Below are positions 1 through 5,941 of a stretch of 10,703 nt of DNA, piece by piece. The notes beneath the pieces were generated by a model that was not told where the DNA came from, ran no database searches, and saw only the letters and a program-made list of their open reading frames with translations. The stretch lies in assembly GCA_024231375.1 (NCBI GenBank), contig JAAEQP010000537.1:1-10703 (forward strand), in the 5' to 3' direction. Origin of the DNA: a bacterium. GTDB lineage: Bacteria; Hydrogenedentota; Hydrogenedentia; Hydrogenedentiales; SLHB01. Every line of letters begins with the position of its first letter. The stretch's first letter is position 1. The position numbers were made by a program, and so were the translations under genes.

Positions 1-1630
1 CGTCGTAGCGTTCCAGAGCGCCTTCGGCGATGTCGTCGTCGAGTACCACCTCGAAGGGCACGTGGTTCATCATCAGGAGCGAGGCAAAGGGAAGCGTTTG
101 TTCGTTGTCGTATCCCGCCAACCTTGCGCTCGACGAAAACCATGTCGACGCGGCCGACATGAGTACCGCAACGCGTGCCTCCGCGCGACGGCATGCCTTG
201 ATCAACGGCCCGTAGGGTTTCACCAAGCTGTCGCCCATCTCTCGAATGGCCTCGAAGGTCGCCGGCGATGCGTAATACGGGTCCTGCCCCGGCCGGTCCG
301 GCGATAGACGGCCCGCCGAGTAGAAGCAGAGCACGTCCGGCCGTTGCGACAACACCAGCCACATCGCCTCGCGGGCGTAGTCGGGTCCCGCCGTAAAGTA
401 CGGATCTTTGCCCGCAAAATCGGCCGACAGGTCCGCCGTCGACTCGTCCAGAGGGATTGCGAACCGGCCATAGACGAACAGCGTGATGTCTTGCTGCACC
501 AACTGGCCCTCGGGTCGCGCAGCCGCCTGCATGTACGTGGTGTAGCAGAGCCGCTTGATGTCGGGATGCCCGTAGGTCCACGTCGCGATGAGGTCCAAGC
601 CTTTGTGCGACCCGCGAACCGGCGCCAACCGGTACGGTTCGTGCCACGTGATTAGGTCCGGGTCGTGGCGTTTGATGATGGCGTTCTGGGCTTCCTGCAT
701 GGGCGCCGTGCCGTGACCGCGTTGCCACCACCACTGGAGAAACCGGTACCGGTCGTTGGCGTCCTCGAGGATACCGTTCTTCGGCGCGTGCGATCCTTGC
801 CCGACGACCCAGCCCTTGTCGTTCACGAACTTACGCGCGTCAAGTCCGATCTCTTCCTGCGCCGCGCGCACGGCCACGTCGTTCACACAGAAGGGTGGCT
901 GAACTTCGGAGTTCAGCATCACGTGCCGCAGCCCCGGATGGGACCCGTACGCCGCGAGCCACGAGTCCGTGACCCGCTTCGCATGATCGACAACGGCGGG
1001 TTCCAAGGGGCAGATCTTCTTGCTGCGCGTGCCGTCCGGCAGCAGCCCCCGCGTGGCTTCGTCTTCCTCGATGATCGCCGCGCTGATGCTGCGCATGTAG
1101 AAGCCCAACTCGAACCCAACCCGCGCGGCGTCGTCCAGCGACTTGGCGATGCTCGCGGCGCGATCGCTATCGGGATCGTAGGGGTCCCGGACGGATCCCG
1201 TAAACCCGCCAGTGAAGCCGTGCGTCATCCACCATTCCGGCTCGGAGCCGCCACCCCACCGCCACACGGGCAGGCGTTCCGTGTCATAAGCGGGTGCGAT
1301 GGTCAGCGGGAACCGCGCCACGCCAATGGCCTCGTCGCCACGGAGCAATCGCGCACGGACCGTGTAGTCGCCCGACCGCAGAAGCGACGTGTCGACCGTG
1401 TACCTGCACACGCCGTCCCGGACCACGCATGTGGCGTCCAGCCAACCGCTTGCATCAAAGACGACACGGTCGGCGTCGCCTGCGTGCAGGATGAGTTCGC
1501 ACGACTCGCCGCGCAGATACACGTGGCGGGTGTTGGCGAACTCGGTGTCGCCCTCGGCGGCGACGGCACCCTGCGCGCAATAGACAGCCCCTATGACAGC
1601 GATGACAGCACCGGCCAATCCGCGACCCAT
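1..1630 (-). CDS. Secreted glycosidase-like protein with beta-galactosidase trimerisation-type domain, 3' end cut by window
   Basis: This frame is open from ATG at 1630 to the left edge, giving 543 residues with no stop. GGAGGG (1638-1643) lies 7 bases before the ATG and supports this start. Residues 1-25 form a signal peptide (hydrophobic stretch about 5-18, AVAA near 22-25). Residues 30-112 look like a beta-sandwich domain. From RWGGG (124) the protein resembles a TIM barrel, with LNSEVQ (239-244) and TWHEPYR (328-334) offering Glu242 and Glu331 as candidate catalytic acids. Residues about 484-543 (ARVAVLMS, then VPFEVVLDDDI) match the start of the glutamine-amidotransferase-like trimerisation domain that follows the barrel in GH42-type enzymes. 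It is probably exported and acts on a glycan, but no specific GH family was recognised. It is the last visible gene of a minus-strand group, 33 bases after the dehydrogenase. Presence of the gene is certain; function is a fold-level inference. Confidence 0.8.
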   Translation of the reverse strand, partial: MGRGLAGAVIAVIGAVYCAQGAVAAEGDTEFANTRHVYLRGESCELILHAGDADRVVFDASGWLDATCVVRDGVCRYTVDTSLLRSGDYTVRARLLRGDEAIGVARFPLTIAPAYDTERLPVWRWGGGSEPEWWMTHGFTGGFTGSVRDPYDPDSDRAASIAKSLDDAARVGFELGFYMRSISAAIIEEDEATRGLLPDGTRSKKICPLEPAVVDHAKRVTDSWLAAYGSHPGLRHVMLNSEVQPPFCVNDVAVRAAQEEIGLDARKFVNDKGWVVGQGSHAPKNGILEDANDRYRFLQWWWQRGHGTAPMQEAQNAIIKRHDPDLITWHEPYRLAPVRGSHKGLDLIATWTYGHPDIKRLCYTTYMQAAARPEGQLVQQDITLFVYGRFAIPLDESTADLSADFAGKDPYFTAGPDYAREAMWLVLSQRPDVLCFYSAGRLSPDRPGQDPYYASPATFEAIREMGDSLVKPYGPLIKACRRAEARVAVLMSAASTWFSSSARLAGYDNEQTLPFASLLMMNHVPFEVVLDDDIAEGALERYD

Positions 1631-1663
1631 ATCTGTTCCCTCCGATTGATTGATCGTCAGCCC

Positions 1664-2944
1664 CTATTCAACACCGAGTTCCGCGGCAAGATCCAGCACC
1701 GTGAATCGGCTCCGAATGAACCGGGCACGTGTCAGCGCCTCGGTGTATTCCTCCACCGACGCCTCGGTATCCTCGATCTCCGCGGGGCCCCCGCTCCGGC
1801 GAATGGCGTCGGCCACGGTCTCGGACGGCAGCAGGTCCTGTCGAACCGCCTCTCCGAGGGCCTCGAACTTCGTGCGAAACCGTTCGATCTCGGACGTCAA
1901 CGCAGCCTTGTCCAGAGCCTTTTCATCCCACTCGCTCTGGACTTCGCCGGCGATAGGTCCCCAATCTTCCACGATCCATTCGCGAATGGTCTCAGGCGAC
2001 GGGTGCGATTCAGCTAACGCTTCCACGTCGATATCGGCCGGGTCGATCGCCAACAACCGCTCCCACAGGCGCAGGCAATGCACCGTGCCCACACCTACCT
2101 GCACGCCGTGCAGATCGTTGGGCGTTCCGTAGAGGGCCTGCTTCATGTCGAGGTAGTGCGAAATGAGGTGTTCGCCGCCCGAGGCAGGGGCCGACGATCC
2201 CGCCACCAGCATGGAGAATCCCGACAGCAACAACGCCTCCAACGCCAGCCCTACAGCGTCCGGTTCGGCGCGGCCAATGGCGTCCACGCGGTCGAGAACT
2301 TCCTCCAACACGCCTTCGTAGAATTGGAGCGCATTCGCGTCGTAATACTCATTGCGCAGTATGTGGGCGGCGCGCCAGTCGGCGCCTGCCGAGCATTTCG
2401 AGAGAAAATCCGCCACTCCCGCCGCCACCATGCGTTGCGGTGCCGTCGCCACCACTTCCGGGTCCGCGAACACGCCCGCGGCAGGCGTACACGGCACCGT
2501 CCGCTTCAACCCGCGCACCTTCATGGCCACAATGCCCGATGTGTATCCGTTCATCGACGCGGCGGTCGCGGACAGCAACACGGGCCGTTCAAGCTTCGTC
2601 CCCGCGTACTTCGCCAAGTCGCAGAGCGTGCCGGACCCCACCGCCACGAAGAACTCGTCGTCCGCGCCCGCCGTGGCCACTTCTTCGCCCAGTGTGTCGG
2701 ACGCGTCCAGCGGTTCCGGCCCGTACACCATCTCAGTGATCCGCATGCCTTGCGCGTCCAACGCCTGCAGTACCGCTTCCCCGCCGACGGCGCGCGTGTT
2801 CTCGTCCGACAACACCAGGCACCGCGTGCCGCAATGCTCTTTCGCATACGCAGCCAAACGGACGGCTGCGTCGTCACCCATGTAACACACGTCGATTCCG
2901 GTGCCGGGAAACCCTTCGAGTGCCTTGTCCAATGCCACACCCAA
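1664..2944 (-). CDS. Glycerol-1-phosphate dehydrogenase family protein (AraM/EgsA-like), substrate uncertain
   Basis: This 426-residue protein belongs to the NAD(P)-dependent, metal-dependent G1P-dehydrogenase branch of the dehydroquinate synthase / iron-alcohol dehydrogenase superfamily. The known family reaction is reduction of dihydroxyacetone phosphate to sn-glycerol-1-phosphate in the cytoplasm. Visible family marks are the dinucleotide loop VGSGTLCD (102-109), substrate-site segment ATAASMNGYTS (126-136), and candidate metal ligands Asp179 (GVADFLSK), His259 (GGEHLISHY) and His279 (NDLHGVQVG). The length suits AraM-type members. The segment 126-136 has Asn132 where relatives, as I recall them, have Asp, so the substrate may differ. 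The start is TTG, 9 bases after GAGGAG; an in-frame TAG two codons upstream (the stop of the preceding gene) rules out a longer version. It follows the regulator gene by 6 bases and is almost certainly co-transcribed with it. Confidence 0.88.
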   Translation of the reverse strand: MGVALDKALEGFPGTGIDVCYMGDDAAVRLAAYAKEHCGTRCLVLSDENTRAVGGEAVLQALDAQGMRITEMVYGPEPLDASDTLGEEVATAGADDEFFVAVGSGTLCDLAKYAGTKLERPVLLSATAASMNGYTSGIVAMKVRGLKRTVPCTPAAGVFADPEVVATAPQRMVAAGVADFLSKCSAGADWRAAHILRNEYYDANALQFYEGVLEEVLDRVDAIGRAEPDAVGLALEALLLSGFSMLVAGSSAPASGGEHLISHYLDMKQALYGTPNDLHGVQVGVGTVHCLRLWERLLAIDPADIDVEALAESHPSPETIREWIVEDWGPIAGEVQSEWDEKALDKAALTSEIERFRTKFEALGEAVRQDLLPSETVADAIRRSGGPAEIEDTEASVEEYTEALTRARFIRSRFTVLDLAAELGVE

Positions 2945-2950
2945 CAGACT

Positions 2951-3412
2951 CTACTCCTCTTCGCTCTCGATACGCCGCAATTTGCGCCACAGGGTGTTCC
3001 GCCCGATTCCGAGCACCCGTGCCGCCTTGGCGCGGTTGTATTGACACCGCCGGAGCGTCTCCAGGATCGTGTCCCGCTCGACGTGCTCCAACGTCCGCAA
3101 CTCGCTTTCCCCGTCGCCACCACCCGCTCCCACCGCGCGTCCCACCATGACGGTCGCTTCGCCCGGTACCAGGGGCACGATCACATACCCGTACACGCCG
3201 CGCCGCATGACGGCAACGGCCTCCGCGACCTTCCCCGAAGGAACCAGCAGCAGCACCGGCCCGGCGGTGGCCATCGACTCGGCCCGCACGAAATCGTCTA
3301 CAATGACAACATCGTATCCCTCGGACGACACAGCGAAACCGTCCGCTTCCAGCATGTAGCGGAGAGTGACGCGGACTGCGTCATCGTCGACATCAAGATG
3401 CACACGCGGCAT
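2951..3412 (-). CDS. Compact response-regulator-like protein with Fis-type HTH domain
   Basis: This is a 153-residue cytoplasmic DNA-binding protein. Residues 1-95 resemble a CheY-like receiver: acidic Asp8-Asp10 in LDVDDD, candidate phospho-acceptor Asp39 in VVIVDDF, and a late AVAVMRRGVYGYV segment like helix 4-strand 5. The receiver is odd: helix 2 between GFAVSS (25-30) and YDVVIV (33-38) is missing, and the usual Lys before Pro80 is Val79. Residues 105-148 form a Fis-type helix-turn-helix of the kind found at the C-terminus of NtrC-family regulators, with the recognition half in NRAKAARVLGIGRNTLWR (126-143). There is no AAA+ sigma54-contact domain. The ATG at 3412 has only a weak upstream purine run (TTTGGGG). 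It is the first gene of the minus-strand group and precedes the dehydrogenase by 6 bases, so it may regulate that operon. The HTH assignment is strong; phosphorylation is doubtful. Confidence 0.85.
   Translation of the reverse strand: MPRVHLDVDDDAVRVTLRYMLEADGFAVSSEGYDVVIVDDFVRAESMATAGPVLLLVPSGKVAEAVAVMRRGVYGYVIVPLVPGEATVMVGRAVGAGGGDGESELRTLEHVERDTILETLRRCQYNRAKAARVLGIGRNTLWRKLRRIESEEE
2954..2959 (-). promoter_or_regulatory. Ribosome binding site supporting the TTG start of the dehydrogenase
   Basis: GAGGAG on the minus strand sits 9 bases before the TTG at 2944-2942. It overlaps the last codons of the upstream regulator gene (Glu-Glu-stop), so translation of the two genes may be coupled. 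It decides the start, because there is no ATG nearby and the in-frame TAG is only two codons upstream. Confidence 0.65.
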
Positions 3413-3488
3413 GCCCCAAAGGCTACCACGAAGGGGGAGGGAAGTTACACGTGCCGATCCACATCCAGCCTGACCAGACGGTTAGGGA

Positions 3489-3518
3489 TTGCGGAGCTAT
3501 TGATCGCTGCTCTAGAAT
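3489..3518 (+). promoter_or_regulatory. Possible sigma70-like promoter upstream of the 3574 gene
   Basis: TTGCGG (3489-3494) and TAGAAT (3513-3518) are separated by 18 bases. The -10 matches the consensus at 5 of 6 positions and the -35 at only 3 of 6. Transcription would begin near 3525, about 50 bases before the ATG. Read by eye, so weak evidence. No convincing minus-strand promoter for the regulator gene was found in the same intergenic region. Confidence 0.3.
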
Positions 3519-3520
3519 AG

Positions 3521-3572
3521 CCTGCACACAAAGAACGGACAGCAGGCAACACCGAATACGAGAGTGTGCAGG
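3521..3572. repeat. 9-bp perfect inverted repeat flanking the leader of the 3574 gene
   Basis: CCTGCACAC (3521-3529) and GTGTGCAGG (3564-3572) are exact reverse complements separated by 34 bases. The right arm ends one base before the ATG at 3574 and contains the only purine-rich bases close to it. It could be a protein-binding operator pair, or an RNA stem that hides the start site. If transcription starts near 3525 the left arm would be only partly in the RNA, which favours an operator. Chance occurrence is possible. Confidence 0.4.
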
Positions 3573-3573
3573 G

Positions 3574-4320
3574 ATGCAGTCAGCCAAGAAACGGGGTCGC
3601 GAGAGCACTGGAGCCGTCGCCTACGACGGAACAGGTGTCGTCTTGGGCTGCCTTGTCGCCCTTGCGGGGGGCCTTCTGTTCACTTCCGGCGTGGTCAAGG
3701 GAGGCCTGGTCTCGCTCGCGCCGTGGGTTGTGCTGGTCGCGACGGTCGTCGTCGTCAGCCTTCTCGTGGGATGTCTTCCCAAGGTTCAATTCAAGGATGG
3801 CCTGCTGCGCAGGACATCTGTTCTGGGCACCACGGTCGAGATCGAGCTTTCCGAGGCCACCGGTATCGAGGCCGAGCACTACGGCGGTCTCTATGCTGTG
3901 TCGTCACCATCGGAGCGCATTCGACTTCCTTTGGGGTGGCCGGGAGCCAAGAAGCTACTCACTGAGGTGTGCCGGGCCTTCGTTGCCTGCCAATACGATG
4001 GAAGGGACCTCAAGCGCTGGACGGTGTCGCTGGACTCCAGCTTCGAGAATCTCTTTCGAGGAGCACGTGCATATCCGGAAAGGATCGAGTTCGAGGTGGC
4101 CGGGATCACGGTGATCGATCCCAACGGGGCCAGAGAACTGGAGGCGTCTCGCATCCGCGACGTTCGGTATGCGAATCTGGGCGGGCCACGTGGAGGAAGG
4201 AAGGGCCTCGTGATCGTCGCAGGAGATCCTGAAGAGTATGTCATGATTCCGCGTGACCTCGTCTCACAACCACTGCCGTTGATACGCGCGGTCCTCACGC
4301 GCCTCTACGGGACGCCGTAG
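3574..4320 (+). CDS. Membrane protein with two N-terminal helices and a PH-like cytoplasmic part
   Basis: I do not recognise a named family for this 248-residue protein. A basic N-terminus (KKRGR, 5-9) is followed by two membrane segments at about 20-40 and 47-68, which suggests that both ends lie in the cytoplasm. The rest is soluble. Residues 71-139 (VQFKDGLLRRTSVLG onward) and 169-246 (ERIEFEVAGITVIDPNG onward) each show a run of beta strands ending in an amphipathic helix (AKKLLTEVCRAF; LIRAVLTRLY), the pattern of bacterial PH-like domains, so it may carry two. The frame is open back to a GTG at 3451, but ATG 3574 is preferred because the upstream part is Cys/Arg-rich and overlaps the likely promoter. 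The ribosome site is weak. By eye its third codon positions are less GC-rich than those of neighbours. The gene is convergent with the 4354-4785 gene. Confidence 0.75.
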   Translation: MQSAKKRGRESTGAVAYDGTGVVLGCLVALAGGLLFTSGVVKGGLVSLAPWVVLVATVVVVSLLVGCLPKVQFKDGLLRRTSVLGTTVEIELSEATGIEAEHYGGLYAVSSPSERIRLPLGWPGAKKLLTEVCRAFVACQYDGRDLKRWTVSLDSSFENLFRGARAYPERIEFEVAGITVIDPNGARELEASRIRDVRYANLGGPRGGRKGLVIVAGDPEEYVMIPRDLVSQPLPLIRAVLTRLYGTP

Positions 4321-4327
4321 TGCGATT

Positions 4328-4360
4328 GGCGTGAAAGGCGGACATGAGGCCCGCTACGCC
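4328..4360. terminator. Hairpin between convergent genes, possible bidirectional terminator
   Basis: GGCGT (4328-4332) pairs with ACGCC (4356-4360), and after a 4-base bulge G-GCGG (4337-4341) pairs with CCGC-T (4351-4355), giving about 10 pairs including one G-U, with a 9-base loop. It lies in the 33-base gap between two converging genes and overlaps the end of the minus-strand gene. There is no T-run on either side, so intrinsic termination is not certain. Confidence 0.35.
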
Positions 4361-4785
4361 CTGCGAAACCCGCGGGTGGTCTGCACCACGGCGTATATCG
4401 TGGCGCCGATGAACAGCAGGCCCACGACCTTGTTCACGTAGAAGAACATGCCGAGCGAGGCGGTCACGAACACGCCCAGCATGCCCGCAAAGGCGGTCAG
4501 AATCGGCAAGACGAAGGACCAGTTGCCCTGGAGCACGGCCTGCTTGATCTCGCCGAAACTGAACTCACTCTGGCCGCCCACGGCAACGGCTTCGCCTTTG
4601 AACCCCGTCTTCTCCACGACCGTGGCGCCGTCGTCCACGTCGTGCATCATGGACGCCACCATCTCCTCGCCTACATCCGAACCGCCCCGCCGCTGATGCT
4701 CGCCGTGCCGCACAATGGTCCACACAATGCCCACGATCACGGCGACCCAGCTCAAGATGAATAGAACGAGTATGGTCACGCCCAT
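4354..4785 (-). CDS. Small three-helix membrane protein, family unknown
   Basis: I do not recognise this 143-residue protein. It has a membrane segment at about 3-25 directly at the N-terminus, a hydrophilic acidic middle (about 26-88, including DVGEEM and MMHDVDDG), and two closely spaced membrane segments at about 90-113 and 116-135, ending in a short basic tail (RGFRRA). It should be an inner-membrane protein. The ATG at 4785 is chosen because GGGAGGA (4793-4799 on the minus strand) lies 7 bases upstream and the hydrophobic stretch starts right after it. The frame stays open further upstream, but that part is Arg-rich and would overlap the divergent promoter. It is transcribed alone, divergently from the transglutaminase operon and convergently with the 3574 gene. 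No function can be assigned. Confidence 0.7.
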   Translation of the reverse strand: MGVTILVLFILSWVAVIVGIVWTIVRHGEHQRRGGSDVGEEMVASMMHDVDDGATVVEKTGFKGEAVAVGGQSEFSFGEIKQAVLQGNWSFVLPILTAFAGMLGVFVTASLGMFFYVNKVVGLLFIGATIYAVVQTTRGFRRA

Positions 4786-4849
4786 GGAACGGTCCTCCCG
4801 GATGCTGCTGCTTTCGAAGCGCAGGATACCACATTCGACGGGCCTCCGC

Positions 4850-4878
4850 TTGCGGCGTCTACAAGGGTGCGCTATAGT
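4850..4878 (+). promoter_or_regulatory. Sigma70-like promoter of the transglutaminase operon
   Basis: TTGCGG (4850-4855) and TATAGT (4873-4878) are separated by an ideal 17 bases. The -10 matches consensus at 5 of 6 positions. It lies 36 bases before the ATG at 4915, which leaves a leader of about 30 bases. This is the most convincing promoter in the window. It also argues against a longer version of the gene starting at the GTG at 4867, since that GTG would lie just upstream of the -10 box. Confidence 0.5.
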
Positions 4879-4914
4879 CCGACTCAACTTGGCGCTACGG
4901 CGGAAAGGGTTCCC

Positions 4915-5916
4915 ATGACAACCGCGTATCTGTTCGCGTGTGCGGCCGTGTTGGCCGCCGACGTCGAACCCATACCCGCGCTCACGAGCATGTTCACGGG
5001 CGGGACCGTCACGGACTGGCCGGGACTCGAGGCCTACACCGGCCTTCGCGCGGCGAACGCCGTGGTGGGCGCGGACCGCCAAGCGGCGGCCCGGTACAAC
5101 TACGACCAACTGCAACGCAATTACGGCGAGAACGTCGACTTCCAGTTACGGCGCGAACAGGCCATCCTGTGCCCGCAGACGGTCGAGTTTCTCTACTCCG
5201 AATTTGCGCCGTCGAAAACCCGCTACGTCCAGGGGTCGCGGCCCGTCCTGGAACGCGTCGTCGCCGAAGCCACGGCCGGATGTGCCACAGACACCGACAA
5301 GGCCTTGGCCCTGATGCGCCGGTGCCGCGACAACTACGACGAGAAGTGGTACGGCAACGCCTTCGACGAGTACATCTACGGCGGCACCGAAGAGGAACTG
5401 CTCGAAAAGGGCGAGATTCTGTGCGAATGCCTGGGTCGACTGCACGTGGCCTTGTGCGAAATCGCAGGCATTCCCGGCCGCGTGGTCATGCACGTCATCG
5501 GCGGCCATATCTGCTCCGAGGTCTACATCGACGGGCACTGGGCTTACATGGACCCGCGCTGCGGCATGTACTTCCGCAAACCCGACGGTACGCTGGCGTC
5601 GGTGTGGGACCTCATGCAGCATCCCGGACTCATCAACGCCCAAGCGGACGACGTCAAGGCGGACGCCGCGCCGTGGTGGACGTGGGACCAGCGCGCGTGG
5701 AAGTGCCGCACCCTCTACTTCACCCCCCAGGAGGTCAACGGGTTCCAGAACTACAGCCTGGCCGACTCGGGTAGGTATACCTACGCTCAGAAGACCATGC
5801 AACAGGTCATAGATGACGGCATGTTTGAGGTGAACAAGAAGTACTGCGCGAAGATCCTGGCCGTATTCGGGTTGACGGAGGACGAACTCGCGCGTATGGG
5901 GGCCGACGCCGAATAG
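4915..5916 (+). CDS. Transglutaminase-like (papain-fold) protein, probably exported
   Basis: This 333-residue protein contains a transglutaminase-like cysteine-protease fold. The core segment LCECLGRLHVALCEIAGIPG (169-188) has Cys170 at the spacing from GIPGR expected of the nucleophile. GGHICSEVYIDGHW (196-209) supplies His198, and AYMDP (210-214) supplies Asp213, so the Cys-His-Asp triad is complete. Such domains hydrolyse or transfer amide bonds; the substrate cannot be read from sequence. Residues 1-15 (MTTAYLFACAAVLAA) are hydrophobic and look like a very short signal peptide without any basic residue. The ATG at 4915 follows GGAAAGGG (4902-4909) and the promoter at 4850-4878. It is the first gene of a three-gene operon, 25 bases ahead of the TIM-barrel gene. 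The N-terminal 120 residues and the Trp-rich C-terminal part are of unknown role. Confidence 0.85.
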   Translation: MTTAYLFACAAVLAADVEPIPALTSMFTGGTVTDWPGLEAYTGLRAANAVVGADRQAAARYNYDQLQRNYGENVDFQLRREQAILCPQTVEFLYSEFAPSKTRYVQGSRPVLERVVAEATAGCATDTDKALALMRRCRDNYDEKWYGNAFDEYIYGGTEEELLEKGEILCECLGRLHVALCEIAGIPGRVVMHVIGGHICSEVYIDGHWAYMDPRCGMYFRKPDGTLASVWDLMQHPGLINAQADDVKADAAPWWTWDQRAWKCRTLYFTPQEVNGFQNYSLADSGRYTYAQKTMQQVIDDGMFEVNKKYCAKILAVFGLTEDELARMGADAE

Positions 5917-5941
5917 GCCGTCGGACGTAGGAGGTTAGGCC

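Noticed and set aside
665..2017. Long plus-strand open frame (450 codons) opposite the secreted glycosidase-like gene and the dehydrogenase
   Set aside because: It spans two genes with clear family or signal features on the other strand, is rich in Arg/Val/Gly as expected of a GC-rich shadow frame, and shows no domain.
2078..3520. Long plus-strand open frame (480 codons) opposite the dehydrogenase and regulator
   Set aside because: The product is His/Arg-rich without recognisable motifs, and the opposite strand carries two proteins with clear family signatures.
3451..3573. Upstream GTG extension of the 3574 membrane protein
   Set aside because: The added 41 residues are Cys/Arg-rich, unlike the rest, and would place the probable promoter and inverted repeat inside the gene.
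4786..5115. N-terminal extension of the small membrane protein
   Set aside because: It overlaps the divergent promoter and the start of the transglutaminase-like gene, while the ATG at 4785 has a strong ribosome site.
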